Part shown: piece after piece, positions 1 through 7,916 of the stretch
How positions within the stretch are numbered: the stretch's first letter is position 1
How the letters are laid out: every line of letters starts with the position of its first letter
Assembly (NCBI GenBank): GCA_937877455.1
Contig: CALFIU010000079.1
Coordinates: forward strand, 1-10,232
Direction of reading: 5' to 3'
Length of the DNA: 10,232 nucleotides
DNA from: an uncultured Bacteroidales bacterium
GTDB lineage: Bacteria; Bacteroidota; Bacteroidia; Bacteroidales; UBA3824
Made by a program: the position numbers and the translations under genes
The notes under the pieces: model-generated
Seen by the model: the letters and a program-made list of their open reading frames with translations, nothing else
What the model was told of the DNA's origin: nothing
Database searches by the model: none

Positions 1-1
1 A

Positions 2-124
2 GGGCGGCAGTCCGACGCACAAAAAGAATTTCAAAAAGACGCGGAGAGCCAAGGCAACAAATACGATATTGTCCGAAATTTCGACGATTTTGTTTTTTGT
101 ATAAAAAATTATTTATCTTTGTAA
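2..124 (+). CDS. VRR-NUC domain nuclease, C-terminal fragment (5' end outside window)
   Basis: This is an open frame from the window edge to the TAA at 122-124, giving 40 residues. It reads GRQSDAQKEFQKDAESQG, then NKYDIVRNFDDFVFCIKNYLSL. The pattern 'G-x-x-S-x-x-Q-x-x-F ... Y-x-(I/V)-(V/C)-R-(N/S)-x-(D/E)-(D/E)-F' is the usual end of small phage VRR-NUC proteins. These are PD-(D/E)XK-type nucleases, commonly 90-150 aa, encoded in the replication/recombination part of phage genomes. The catalytic core lies upstream, so activity cannot be judged. The stop codon sits directly after a promoter-like element, so the next gene probably starts a new transcript. The family call rests on recognising the C-terminal pattern only; it could be another small nuclease of the same fold. 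Confidence 0.68.
   Translation, partial: GRQSDAQKEFQKDAESQGNKYDIVRNFDDFVFCIKNYLSL
89..121 (+). promoter_or_regulatory. Bacteroidota-type promoter (TTTG-N21-TATCTTTG)
   Basis: TTTG at 89-92 is followed after 21 nt by TATCTTTG at 114-121, a full match to TAnnTTTG. This is the -33/-7 arrangement of the primary sigma factor of Bacteroides and relatives. It lies in the last codons of the VRR-NUC gene, about 35 nt before the ATG at 156. It would drive the PLD-like gene and probably the packaging operon. It is a motif match only, in an AT-rich stretch, so chance is possible. Confidence 0.45.
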
Positions 125-129
125 ACGTC

Positions 130-145
130 ATAATAAATTTATTAT
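130..145. repeat. 16-bp perfect palindrome in the predicted 5' leader
   Basis: ATAATAAATTTATTAT is its own reverse complement. It begins about 8 nt after the -7 element ends, at or just after the predicted transcription start, and ends 10 nt before the ATG at 156. That is a normal place for a repressor operator. A second near-copy, ATTTATT, follows at 146-152. AT-rich DNA yields such palindromes by chance, so the function is only inferred. Confidence 0.3.
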
Positions 146-155
146 ATTTATTGTA

Positions 156-936
156 ATGCCGAAGAAAAAAAAAAAATATTATCGATTTACAGAATATCGA
201 CTTTTCAAACCTCTCTTTTGACACCAAAACGACAAAGGAGCAGGACGAGGAGCGCGAACAGGACAAAATTTTTACAAAAGAATATTATGAAGATTTTGAA
301 TTTAACGCGCGATATATCAAGCCGAAAAAGTGCTATTTTAGAACAAAAGCAATTAAGCACGAAAATGCCGAAAAACTTGTAGCCGAAATACCGCCAACAA
401 AAAATTTTCGATACGATGTAGTCGTATCGGGAAGTTTCGTTTTTGGAGATTTTATATTTTATTTTCTAACCAAAAATCATATTCAAGCGAGGAAATGTGT
501 TATCTCAACGCTCGGTATGAACGAATCGAACGTGGACGCGCTCGAGGTATTGCTAAGAAAAAATTATATAGTAAATTTAGAATTGTTTGTGTCAGTTTAT
601 TTTTTTTCATTAAAGCGACATGATATTGTGCCGTATATTTATAGAATTTTAGATGCAGACGAATTTAAAGGACGTTTTCAACTAAGTGTGTCCCATATTC
701 ATACAAAAACATTTCAAATTGAAACTAACGAGGGGCGCAAAATGATAATGCAAGGGAGCGCGAATCTTTGCAGCAGCGCGAATGTTGAGCAATTTATATT
801 TGAAGAAAATGCCGAAGTTTACGACTTTTATAATGACCTATTCGAGAAATTCTCAAATAAGTTCCACACGATAGACGAAACCAAAGACCGAAAAAAAATG
901 TGGTCTTTAATAAATAACGTTCAATTTAAAGATTAA
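156..936 (+). CDS. Phospholipase D (HKD)-like phage protein, frameshifted at a poly-A run
   Basis: The ATG at 156 starts M-P-K-K, but that frame stops after 21 codons. The downstream frame is open from 157 to the TAA at 934-936. A run of 12 A at 165-176 lies between the two; with 11 A the frames join into one 259-aa protein starting MPKKKKNIIDLQNIDF. A start at the first in-frame ATG (517) would leave 139 aa and lose the hydrophobic core strand VVVSGSFVFGDFIFYF (about residues 89-104). The C-terminal half has a single HKD-type motif: H182-T-K184, then E189 where the family usually has D, then G200-S-A-N203, followed by SSANVEQF. Single-HKD proteins of this kind are usually nuclease-like and dimeric, not lipases. 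The gene sits 4 nt before the 61-aa ORF in a + strand cluster. The extra A may be a sequencing error, a real mutation, or a slippage site. Confidence 0.66.
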
Positions 937-940
937 CAAA

Positions 941-1126
941 ATGGCAGAAAAAAACACAGAAAACGGAGCATTTACAGAGGCATCTGGAAACTCCACACCA
1001 GCACAAAGGGCAAGGTTTAAAATTATGCGGGGGAAAAGATACGAGATAACCAAGGAAGAATGGGAAGATTTAAGACGAGAAGGGGACGATGGGCTTGAAA
1101 AATGGGGAGAAGTTGCCCCATTCTAA
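941..1126 (+). CDS. Hypothetical 61-aa phage protein
   Basis: I do not recognise this protein. It starts 4 nt after the PLD-like gene and ends 13 nt before the methyltransferase, so it fits the operon and fills the gap exactly. The first 20 or so residues are polar and likely disordered (N, T, S, A rich). The C-terminal half is charged and compact: KIMRGKRYEITKEEWEDLRR followed by EGDDGLEKWGEVAPF, with two Trp, probably one helix plus a short cap. There is no signal peptide or membrane segment. The leader is A-rich (AACAAAATGG) without a Shine-Dalgarno motif, as in neighbouring genes. The ending 'KWGEVAPF' looks like a conserved tail but I cannot name a family. Confidence 0.6.
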   Translation: MAEKNTENGAFTEASGNSTPAQRARFKIMRGKRYEITKEEWEDLRREGDDGLEKWGEVAPF

Positions 1127-1139
1127 TTAATTTAAAAAA

Positions 1140-2516
1140 ATGAAGTTTGAAACATTATCCATACCGATAAAAAATCTAAAACGGAACACTGGGCAAATTT
1201 CTGGTGTTCCCAAAAATCCGCGTGTTATTCGTGATAACAATTTTCGCAAATTGAAAGACAGCATCGTCCAAGACCCCGAAATGTTGGAATTACGCGAAAT
1301 AATCGCTTATAAGCAAGGCGACGATTTTATTATTATCGGCGGCAATATGCGGTTTGAAGCCTTGAAAGCCCTTAATTACGAGGTTGCAAAATGCAAGGTT
1401 ATAACAGGCGACACCACCGCGGAGCAATTAAAACGCATAATTTTAAAAGACAACTCCGCCTACGGTGAATGGGATTTTGACGAACTCGCCAACGAATGGG
1501 AAGAATCGCTCCTAACCGCCTGTGCAATCGAAATACCGACGATGGAAGAACCCAAGGCAGAAGAAGAAGCCGAAGAAGACAATTTTAACCCCGACGACAT
1601 CGAGCAAGAGCCTACCGTCAAAAAAGGCGAAATATGGCAACTTGGCAACCATCGTCTATTTTGCGGAGACTGCACAGACAAAGAATCCGTTTTGACGTTT
1701 ATGCAGGGGCGACACGCTGACCTCGTTTTAACTGACCCACCGTATAACGTTAATTATTCAGAAAAGACGAGGTCGATAGAAAAAGCAAAAAAAATGGAAA
1801 AAGGAACAAGAAACGACCAACACAACACCATCGCCAACGACAAGATGAGCGATGCAATGTTTCTTATTTTTTTGCAAAAATTTTACAACGTTTCCACAGA
1901 GGTATGCAAGTCTGGCGGTGCGTTTTATGTTTGGCATGCGGAAGTGAATACGCATATTTTCCACACCGCTGCGCCAAAATCGCTTATTTGGAGAGACACT
2001 TTAATTTGGAAGAAACAGCATTTTTGTTTGACGAGAAAAGACTATCAAACAAAATATGAACCATGTTTGTATTTTACAAAAGAGGGGCGCGCACATTACT
2101 TTTGCCCACAGCGAAATCTCGCAAACGTTATCGAACTTGCTGATAATTTTGAACTTGAAAAGGCGACCAAGGACGAAATGAAAGACTTGCTCGGCAAAAT
2201 CCTTGCCTTGCCCACCACCGTAATCGACTGCGACCGCCCGATGGCGCACAAAGAACATCCGACAATGAAACCAGTAAAATTGTTTGGAATGTTGATAAAA
2301 AACTCAAGCCGCGTCGGCGAAATTGTTTTCGACCCATTCGGTGGCAGCGGCACGACCATCGTGGCGGCAGAACAACTCAACCGCACAGCGTACGCCATCG
2401 AAATCGAACCGCACTATTGCGACGTTATAATCGCGCGGTGGGAAAAACTCACAGGACGGCAAGCCGTCAAACTTTGCAATATTAACGAACCACAAACAGC
2501 GACACAAAAAAACTAA
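1140..2516 (+). CDS. ParB-like / beta-class DNA methyltransferase fusion
   Basis: This is a two-domain protein of 458 aa. Residues 1-130 look like a ParB/Sulfiredoxin-like nuclease fold (PKNPRVIRDNNFRKLKDSI, then IIGGNMRFEALKAL at about 66-79, then a D-N-S-x-x-G-E-W-D-F segment). An acidic linker (about 134-155) follows. The rest is an S-adenosylmethionine-dependent amino-methyltransferase: motif IV DPPY at 199-202, a long target-recognition region, then motif I DPFGGSGTT at 398-406 and AIEIEPHYCDVIIARWEKLTG near the end. The order IV, then TRD, then I is the beta class, which makes N6-methyladenine or N4-methylcytosine. Fusions of this layout are common beside phage terminase genes. It likely modifies phage DNA before packaging, either as protection from host restriction or as a mark; that role is inferred. 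No cognate restriction enzyme is seen. It ends 6 nt before the DUF5681 gene. Confidence 0.9.
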   Translation: MKFETLSIPIKNLKRNTGQISGVPKNPRVIRDNNFRKLKDSIVQDPEMLELREIIAYKQGDDFIIIGGNMRFEALKALNYEVAKCKVITGDTTAEQLKRIILKDNSAYGEWDFDELANEWEESLLTACAIEIPTMEEPKAEEEAEEDNFNPDDIEQEPTVKKGEIWQLGNHRLFCGDCTDKESVLTFMQGRHADLVLTDPPYNVNYSEKTRSIEKAKKMEKGTRNDQHNTIANDKMSDAMFLIFLQKFYNVSTEVCKSGGAFYVWHAEVNTHIFHTAAPKSLIWRDTLIWKKQHFCLTRKDYQTKYEPCLYFTKEGRAHYFCPQRNLANVIELADNFELEKATKDEMKDLLGKILALPTTVIDCDRPMAHKEHPTMKPVKLFGMLIKNSSRVGEIVFDPFGGSGTTIVAAEQLNRTAYAIEIEPHYCDVIIARWEKLTGRQAVKLCNINEPQTATQKN

Positions 2517-2522
2517 ACAGCG

Positions 2523-2960
2523 ATGCCAAATCCAAACAACATAATACCGTACCAATTCAAACCTGGTCAATCTGGCAACCCGAAAGGCAGACCACCCAAC
2601 ACGGCAAAAAAAGCATACGAAACCGTGATGGGGCGCACACTTGCAAAAAAATTTTATAACCTTACCAACCGCGACATCGACGAGTGGGACGAACTTATTT
2701 TGTCGGCAAGCATTACCGATTTACAAGCACTTGTAAAGGCAGACAACGTCCCTGCCTACCCACGAGCGATGATGATGGCAATTTTGACGGAGATGAAAAA
2801 CGGCACAAGCCGCACCATTGAGAAACTCCGCGACCGCCAACACGGCAAGGCAATAAAACACGAAATAACGGGTGCGAATGGCACAGCATTAATTCCCGAC
2901 AACAACCTCACGCCCGAACAGGCAAGAGAGTTTTTAAAGAAATTGGAAGAAACCGTATAA
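2523..2960 (+). CDS. DUF5681 domain protein, probable small terminase subunit
   Basis: The N-terminus carries the DUF5681 hallmark FKPGQSGNPKGRPP at residues 12-25, rich in Gly, Pro, Lys and Arg. The remaining 120 residues are mostly helical and charged, ending LTPEQAREFLKKLEETV. DUF5681 proteins are typically encoded immediately upstream of a large terminase in prophages and are thought to act as the DNA-recognition (small terminase) partner; this role is inferred from position and size, 145 aa being usual. The gene starts 6 nt after the methyltransferase and ends 4 nt before the terminase, so the three are almost certainly co-transcribed. No classical helix-turn-helix is obvious by eye. Confidence 0.78.
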   Translation: MPNPNNIIPYQFKPGQSGNPKGRPPNTAKKAYETVMGRTLAKKFYNLTNRDIDEWDELILSASITDLQALVKADNVPAYPRAMMMAILTEMKNGTSRTIEKLRDRQHGKAIKHEITGANGTALIPDNNLTPEQAREFLKKLEETV

Positions 2961-2964
2961 AAAA

Positions 2965-4431
2965 ATGTTTGACAACGGCGAAAACATATCGGAAATAAGC
3001 ATTACAAAAAACTTCTGTAAAAGTTCAGTTTTGAACTTTACAAGGTTTTTTTTTGTTGAAAACTACAAACGGAAATTTGTAGTCGGACGGCATCATGTCT
3101 TAATTTCTGATTACTTAAACCGTGTTGTCAACGGAGAGATTAAGCGGCTTATAATTAACATCGCGCCACGTTTTGGGAAAACCGAACTTGCCGTAAAAAA
3201 TTTTATTTCATACGGTTTCACGGTCAACCCAAAATCAAAATTTATTCATTTGTCATATTCAGATGGACTTGTAAGGAGCAACAGCGCAGGGGTGCAAGAA
3301 ATTTGCAGATCCGAAAAATATAAACAATTGTTTCCTGGCACATTTCCAACGAGCCGAAATACGTCCTCGTGGTATAACGAGAGCGGTGGTGGTCTTTACG
3401 CAGTATCAAGCGCGGGGCAAGTTACAGGTTTTGGAGCAGGCCTCGTGGACGAAGAAGAATTAACCACTAATATAAAAGAACTTGAAACCACCGCCGAACA
3501 AAACACGCTATTTGGCGGTGCGATTATTATCGACGACCCAATAAAACCCGACGACGCACTCTCGCCAGTATTGAGGGAAAAAGTAAACCAAAAGTTTGAC
3601 ACGACAATCCGAAACCGTGTCAACAGCCGCAACACGCCAATAATTATAATAATGCAGAGGTTGCATGAAGATGACCTTTGCGGATATTTATTAAAAAACG
3701 AACCCGATAAATGGGTGGTGTTAAGTCTTCCTGCCGTTTACACAAACGAACAAGGGCAACGGCAAGCATTGTGGGATTTTAAACTCAACCTTGCCGAACT
3801 TGACGAACTAAACCGCGTCAACCCTTACGTTTTTGAAACGCAATACATGCAAAATCCCAAGCCGCTACACGGTTTAATGTACGAAAACGGTTTTAAAACT
3901 TATTACATTACGCCGTTCGAGAAAGTGCAAGTAATAAAGAACTACACCGACACCGCCGACACAGGCAGCGATTATCTTTGTAGTATTACGTATATAGAAA
4001 ACTCGCACGGCAATTATATATTAGATATAATTTACACACAAAAGCCGATGGAGTTTACAGAGAGTGCCGTGGCTAATTCCCTCTCTCGTTTCAACGTAGA
4101 AACCGCCTACATTGAAAGCAACAACGGTGGGCGAGGTTTTGCACGTAACGTGGAACGAATCCTCCGCGAAAACGGAAATAACAAAACATATATAAAATGG
4201 TTTTCGCAGGGGAAGAACAAACAAAGCCGAATTTACACGCACTCCGCAGACGTTCAAAACCTTGTTTATTTCCCACAAGGGTGGGAAACGCTTTATCCCG
4301 AATTTGCGAGAGATATAAAAAAATTTATGAAAACAGGACACAACGCGCACGATGACGCGCCTGACGCTTTAACGGGAACTATTGAATTTAGACCGCAAAA
4401 AAGCAACATAACTGCATCAGATTTTTTTTAA
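2965..4431 (+). CDS. Phage terminase large subunit (ATPase/nuclease)
   Basis: This 488-aa packaging motor subunit hydrolyses ATP to drive DNA into the prohead and cuts concatemers. The ATPase domain comes first: Walker A-like APRFGKTE with P68, R69, G71, K72 and T73, then HLSYSDGLVRSNS (about 93-105), Walker B GGAIIIDDP with D190-D191, and an R-x-N/Q region IIIIMQRLHEDDL, the usual motif III. The RNase H-like nuclease domain follows: YTDTADTGSDY with D329 and D332, ESNNGGRGFARNVER, and the final acidic motif HDDAPDAL with D463, D464 and D467. The order and length fit the terminase_6 / RNase H-type large terminases. All expected catalytic acidic residues seem present, so it should be functional. 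It starts 4 nt after the DUF5681 gene; the portal begins 15 nt downstream. Confidence 0.93.
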   Translation: MFDNGENISEISITKNFCKSSVLNFTRFFFVENYKRKFVVGRHHVLISDYLNRVVNGEIKRLIINIAPRFGKTELAVKNFISYGFTVNPKSKFIHLSYSDGLVRSNSAGVQEICRSEKYKQLFPGTFPTSRNTSSWYNESGGGLYAVSSAGQVTGFGAGLVDEEELTTNIKELETTAEQNTLFGGAIIIDDPIKPDDALSPVLREKVNQKFDTTIRNRVNSRNTPIIIIMQRLHEDDLCGYLLKNEPDKWVVLSLPAVYTNEQGQRQALWDFKLNLAELDELNRVNPYVFETQYMQNPKPLHGLMYENGFKTYYITPFEKVQVIKNYTDTADTGSDYLCSITYIENSHGNYILDIIYTQKPMEFTESAVANSLSRFNVETAYIESNNGGRGFARNVERILRENGNNKTYIKWFSQGKNKQSRIYTHSADVQNLVYFPQGWETLYPEFARDIKKFMKTGHNAHDDAPDALTGTIEFRPQKSNITASDFF

Positions 4432-4446
4432 CAATAAAACATTATT

Positions 4447-5862
4447 ATGAATTTAGAAGAATTAAAACAATTATTCGAAAGCGGCGATTTTTCCGCATTG
4501 ATAGGTGAGTTAAAAAAAGGCAGAATTGCCCAAACCGAAGAAACTTTTGCTTTTTATAAAGACCAACTCGACCCACGCAATCACGCCGTTAGCAACCCTG
4601 CAATTAGACGTGATAAAATTGTAAAAACCGACCGCGGTACGGAAATTGTAAAGGTTGAGCGCATCGCCCTTGCCTTGCAAAAATTAATTGTAAAACGTGC
4701 GGTGGCGTTCCTATTTGGTAACGACCCAACAATAACATCGGATTTACAAAACTCTGTTTTAGATTGTGTTAATTCTGTTTTTCGAGACGTAAAAATTAAC
4801 ACCATAAACCGACGAGTAGCAAAGTATATAATGAGTAACAGAGAAGTGGCGGAGTATTGGTACACAACCAACAGCGGCGAAATAAGCAGTCGTTATGGTT
4901 TTGAAAGTCCGATAAATATAAAATGTAGGATATTTGCGCCAGAACTCGGCGATGTGCTTTATCCTTATTACGACGAAAATGGCGACATGATAGCATTTTC
5001 ACGCGAATATGTAAGCACCACCAACGGAACAACAAAAACATATTTTGAAACCTACACTGCAACAGCGAGTTACAAGTGGACAAGCAGCAACGATTTAAAA
5101 GAACTTTGCGAGGGCTATCCAATAGGAAATCCAATTAACAAAATTCCTATTATTTACGGAGAGCAGGAGCAAGTCGAATGGGCAGACGTGCAAGGGCTTA
5201 TCGATAGGTTAGAAACCTTATTGTCTAATTTCGCAGATACCAACGACTATCACGCATCGCCCAAAATTTTAGTAACAGGGCAAATTTTGGAATGGGCAAA
5301 GAAAGGAGAATCGGGAGCAGTAATTCAGATGGCAGACGGTGGCAACGCCCAATATTTATCGTGGAGCCAAGCCCCCGAAGCCGTACGGCTTGAAATTGAC
5401 ACACTCCTCCGCATGATTTACACCATTTCGCAAACGCCCGATATTTCATTTGAAAACGTTAAAAGTTTGGGTGGCGTAAGCGGCGTGGCTCTTGAATTGT
5501 TGTTTATGGACAGCCACCTCAAAGTGCAAGAAAAGCGCGAGATTTTCGATGAGTATTTACAAAGGCGGATAAACGTTGTTAAGGCTTACCTTGCAACGAT
5601 GAACCCAACACCGCAATTTGTTAAAGACTGTTCAGATACAATTTTAACAGCCGAAATAAAACCGTTCACACTCCCCGACAAACAAACAACACTAAACCAA
5701 ATTACAACGGCTTATAATAACGATTTAATAAGTCCACAAACCGCAATCAAAATGACCGCGGAAAACTTAAACACAGGCGCAAACCCCGAAGAAGAAAAAG
5801 ACCTAATCGAGGAAAAGAGAAACAGCGCAAACCAAACAGAAATGATGCTCGGAGGAATCTAA
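4447..5862 (+). CDS. Phage portal protein (SPP1 gp6-like)
   Basis: This 471-aa protein is the dodecameric ring through which DNA enters and leaves the capsid; it also nucleates head assembly. The order terminase, portal, minor head fits. Visible features are an N-terminal helical start, the segment RIALALQKLIVKRAVAFLFG (about 76-95), a central mixed region with a clip-like part, and a long hydrophobic helix region ending in VSGVALELLFMDSHLKVQEKRE. The latter matches the 'SG.AL...' tunnel/wing helix seen in SPP1-type portals. The C-terminal tail is hydrophilic (NPEEEKDLIEEKRNSANQ), as usual. Length is within the family range of 450-500. The start at 4447 has an A/T-rich leader without a Shine-Dalgarno motif. 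It is separated by a single base from the next gene. Confidence 0.88.
   Translation: MNLEELKQLFESGDFSALIGELKKGRIAQTEETFAFYKDQLDPRNHAVSNPAIRRDKIVKTDRGTEIVKVERIALALQKLIVKRAVAFLFGNDPTITSDLQNSVLDCVNSVFRDVKINTINRRVAKYIMSNREVAEYWYTTNSGEISSRYGFESPINIKCRIFAPELGDVLYPYYDENGDMIAFSREYVSTTNGTTKTYFETYTATASYKWTSSNDLKELCEGYPIGNPINKIPIIYGEQEQVEWADVQGLIDRLETLLSNFADTNDYHASPKILVTGQILEWAKKGESGAVIQMADGGNAQYLSWSQAPEAVRLEIDTLLRMIYTISQTPDISFENVKSLGGVSGVALELLFMDSHLKVQEKREIFDEYLQRRINVVKAYLATMNPTPQFVKDCSDTILTAEIKPFTLPDKQTTLNQITTAYNNDLISPQTAIKMTAENLNTGANPEEEKDLIEEKRNSANQTEMMLGGI
5851..5856 (+). promoter_or_regulatory. Shine-Dalgarno-like GGAGGA before the gp10-like gene
   Basis: GGAGGA ends 7 nt before the ATG at 5864, an ideal position. 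It is unusual here because the other genes in this window have A-rich leaders with no such motif. It also encodes the Gly-Gly end of the portal, so it may be coincidental. It supports 5864 as the start. Confidence 0.4.
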
Positions 5863-5863
5863 A

Positions 5864-6346
5864 ATGCCAGTTACATTTAAAATCAACGGTAAGCCAAACG
5901 CCAACATAGACGAACTTTTTAAAGGTATAACCGAAGTATCGGAAAGACTGAACAAGAGAATAATAATGGCAGTACAGGCGGCGTGTTTAAACATTGTAAC
6001 GATGGCGCGCAATTTACCATCACCGCCGGAAACTTTGCGGCATACCCCACACCAACCGAACTATATCGACATGACGGGCAACCTCCGACAAAGTATCGGT
6101 TTTGCTATTTACGATAAAGGCGTTAAAGTTTTTTCAAACTTTTTGACGCAGGGGGACGGAGCAACAAAGGGACTTGCAATTTGCGACCAAACCGCGGTTA
6201 ATTTTCCAAACGAGATTGTGGCAGTTATAGTGGCAGGAATGGAGTATGCCGCACTTGTAGAAAGCAAAGGTTATTTTGTACTATCCGAGCCAGTATCGCA
6301 TTTAAGCGAAGAATTAAAAAAATATTTAAGCCAAATAAAAATCTAA
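5864..6346 (+). CDS. HK97 gp10-like head-tail/tail completion protein
   Basis: This 160-aa protein has an early long helix (IDELFKGITEVSERLNKRII, then AVQAACLNIVTMARNLPSPP), a central NYIDMTGNLRQSIGFAIYDKG, and a late segment VAVIVAGMEYAALVESKGYFVLS. The pattern 'D-x-T-G-x-L-R-x-S-I' followed by 'G-x-x-Y-A-x-x-V-E-x-x-G-x-x-V-L' is that of HK97 gp10-like proteins, which act at the head-tail interface or tail terminator. In Siphovirus-like phages these genes usually lie after the capsid gene; here the gene is between portal and minor head, an order also seen in phages of Bacteroidales. It begins 1 nt after the portal and ends 1 nt before the minor head gene, so it is translationally linked to both. 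The exact structural role is inferred. Confidence 0.68.
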   Translation: MPVTFKINGKPNANIDELFKGITEVSERLNKRIIMAVQAACLNIVTMARNLPSPPETLRHTPHQPNYIDMTGNLRQSIGFAIYDKGVKVFSNFLTQGDGATKGLAICDQTAVNFPNEIVAVIVAGMEYAALVESKGYFVLSEPVSHLSEELKKYLSQIKI

Positions 6347-6347
6347 C

Positions 6348-7910
6348 ATGACGGACGCGGCAAAAAGAAAAAAACTTTTAAAGTGGCTTGACGACGTTTT
6401 AAAACGGTTAAAAACATTGACCGTGTCGGCGTATTATCAAAGCATTGAAGCCTTGCGAGACTATATCATGCAGGGTGGAGACTTTGAGTGGAATGAGTAT
6501 GGCAGCGCGGAAAAAAGAGTTACAGAAATTTTGAAAATTTTGCAAAACCAAATAAATATTTTGATAGCAAATGGTGTTTCAACGTGGTATCAAGAGGGAT
6601 TAACAACCGCGATTGACAACACAATAAAATCTTTAAAAGGTGGCAGAAGAATAAAACGCGAGCGCGAAATAAAAAAAATTAAAAAGGTAGCAACGCAGCA
6701 ACACCGAACAACCGCCGCCATCGGGCATGCTACATACAGAGATGGAGCAATTAACAACCTTTCAAATCGAGTTTGGGATTTTAAGGAAGAAAACAAAAAA
6801 ATTATAGAAAAAATTGTCCAAGACGCAATCCGCGACGGCAAAGGCGTAAACGAAACCAAAAACAGCGTTAAAGAGTATTTGAACACCGACGGCAACGGCA
6901 AAATGAAAAAAGCAGGAGCAGGAGTTTATAAAAATCCATTAAAGAACTGCGAACGGTTGATGCGCACGGAAGTAAATGCCGCATATCGAAGTGCCGAAAT
7001 AGACAGTTACAACGCCATGGACGTAGTTTTGGGTTATGAAATTCATTTAAGCGGCAATCACTACACTACACGAAAAAACAAACCGCCTATCCCTATTCAC
7101 GATATATGCGACGAGTGCGCTGGCAAGTATCCAAAAAATTTTATTTGGTTCGGTTGGCATCCAAATTGCCGTTGTTATATTACACCTATAACAATGACCC
7201 CCGAACAATTTGCAGCGTATATGGACGCAGAGGACGAGGGGCGAGAAAAAAAATATTTAGAGAGCATATCAATAAAAGATTTTCCCGACGGTTTCAAAAA
7301 ATATTTTTCAGATAACGCAGCTAACATTATTAACGCCGTGGCGAAGAATCCAAAACGGCAATTACCCTCGTGGTTTGAAAACAATAAAAAAATATTGTCA
7401 GTTTCCACAGACCCAAAAATCCAAGAACGATTAAACGAGTTTAACAATTACAATTCTGACCCCGACTACACGGATGTAAAATTTGACGCAAAAACAGGCG
7501 GATTGATGGCGACGCATAAATTACATAATTTCGACAAAAAAGGCGGAGAATATGAAAAACAAGCACAAATAACAGGGTCTAAAGCAGGTCATTCTGTTAT
7601 ATTTGAACAAGAAAGGAATATTACAGGGAAGAAAACAGAGGGTAAATGGGATGGATTGTTTTTTGAAATTGCAGGGAGAGAAACAGCAACTGAAAATAAC
7701 GTCCTTAAAGGCTTAAAACATTGTGCATCAAAGCAAAAAACAGAAATTGCTGTTTTGGTTTTTCCTAATGGTGGTTTTAAAGATGAATTATTGAGTAATG
7801 CAATTAAAAGATACAAAGGGTTAAAGAAAGTTAAAGATTATCCATTTGTAAAATTCAAAAAAATTATTTGTATTCAAAATGAGGAGATAATAAAAGAAAT
7901 TGACTTTTAA
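6348..7910 (+). CDS. Phage minor head protein (Mu F-like) with C-terminal CdiA-CT/tRNase-like domain
   Basis: This 520-aa protein has three parts. Residues 1-190 are helical and charged (LLKWLDDVLKRLKTL). Residues about 200-290 are the minor head domain: RLMRTEVNAAYRSAEIDSY, then the Cys/His signature C254-D-E-C257 ... W-H271-P-N-C274-R-C276, typical of Mu F / SPP1 gp7-like proteins that sit at the portal vertex or are ejected with DNA. Residues about 365-520 resemble toxin tails of contact-dependent inhibition proteins (CdiA-CT tRNase, BECR-type nucleases): GGLMATHKLHNFD, EYEKQAQ, A-G-H415-S-V-I-F-E, W-D435-G-L-F-F-E440-I-A-G. In these families the core is usually E-I-K; here residue 442 is Ala. 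The tail DNA (about 7560-7910) uses far fewer C-ending codons than the gene body, which suggests separate acquisition. No immunity-sized ORF follows. The toxin call is from pattern recognition, the head domain is secure. Confidence 0.84.
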   Translation: MTDAAKRKKLLKWLDDVLKRLKTLTVSAYYQSIEALRDYIMQGGDFEWNEYGSAEKRVTEILKILQNQINILIANGVSTWYQEGLTTAIDNTIKSLKGGRRIKREREIKKIKKVATQQHRTTAAIGHATYRDGAINNLSNRVWDFKEENKKIIEKIVQDAIRDGKGVNETKNSVKEYLNTDGNGKMKKAGAGVYKNPLKNCERLMRTEVNAAYRSAEIDSYNAMDVVLGYEIHLSGNHYTTRKNKPPIPIHDICDECAGKYPKNFIWFGWHPNCRCYITPITMTPEQFAAYMDAEDEGREKKYLESISIKDFPDGFKKYFSDNAANIINAVAKNPKRQLPSWFENNKKILSVSTDPKIQERLNEFNNYNSDPDYTDVKFDAKTGGLMATHKLHNFDKKGGEYEKQAQITGSKAGHSVIFEQERNITGKKTEGKWDGLFFEIAGRETATENNVLKGLKHCASKQKTEIAVLVFPNGGFKDELLSNAIKRYKGLKKVKDYPFVKFKKIICIQNEEIIKEIDF

Positions 7911-7916
7911 AAAGGA

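Noticed and set aside
517..936. A complete 139-aa gene starting at 517
   Set aside because: The same frame is open back to 157 with protein-like sequence, and the 12-A run explains why the true start at 156 is out of frame. The 517 start lies within a conserved domain.
7106..7315. + strand ORF of 69 codons inside the minor head gene
   Set aside because: It is an alternative frame of the conserved Cys/His minor head region and is rich in Arg and Lys without recognisable motifs; the 6348 frame clearly codes.
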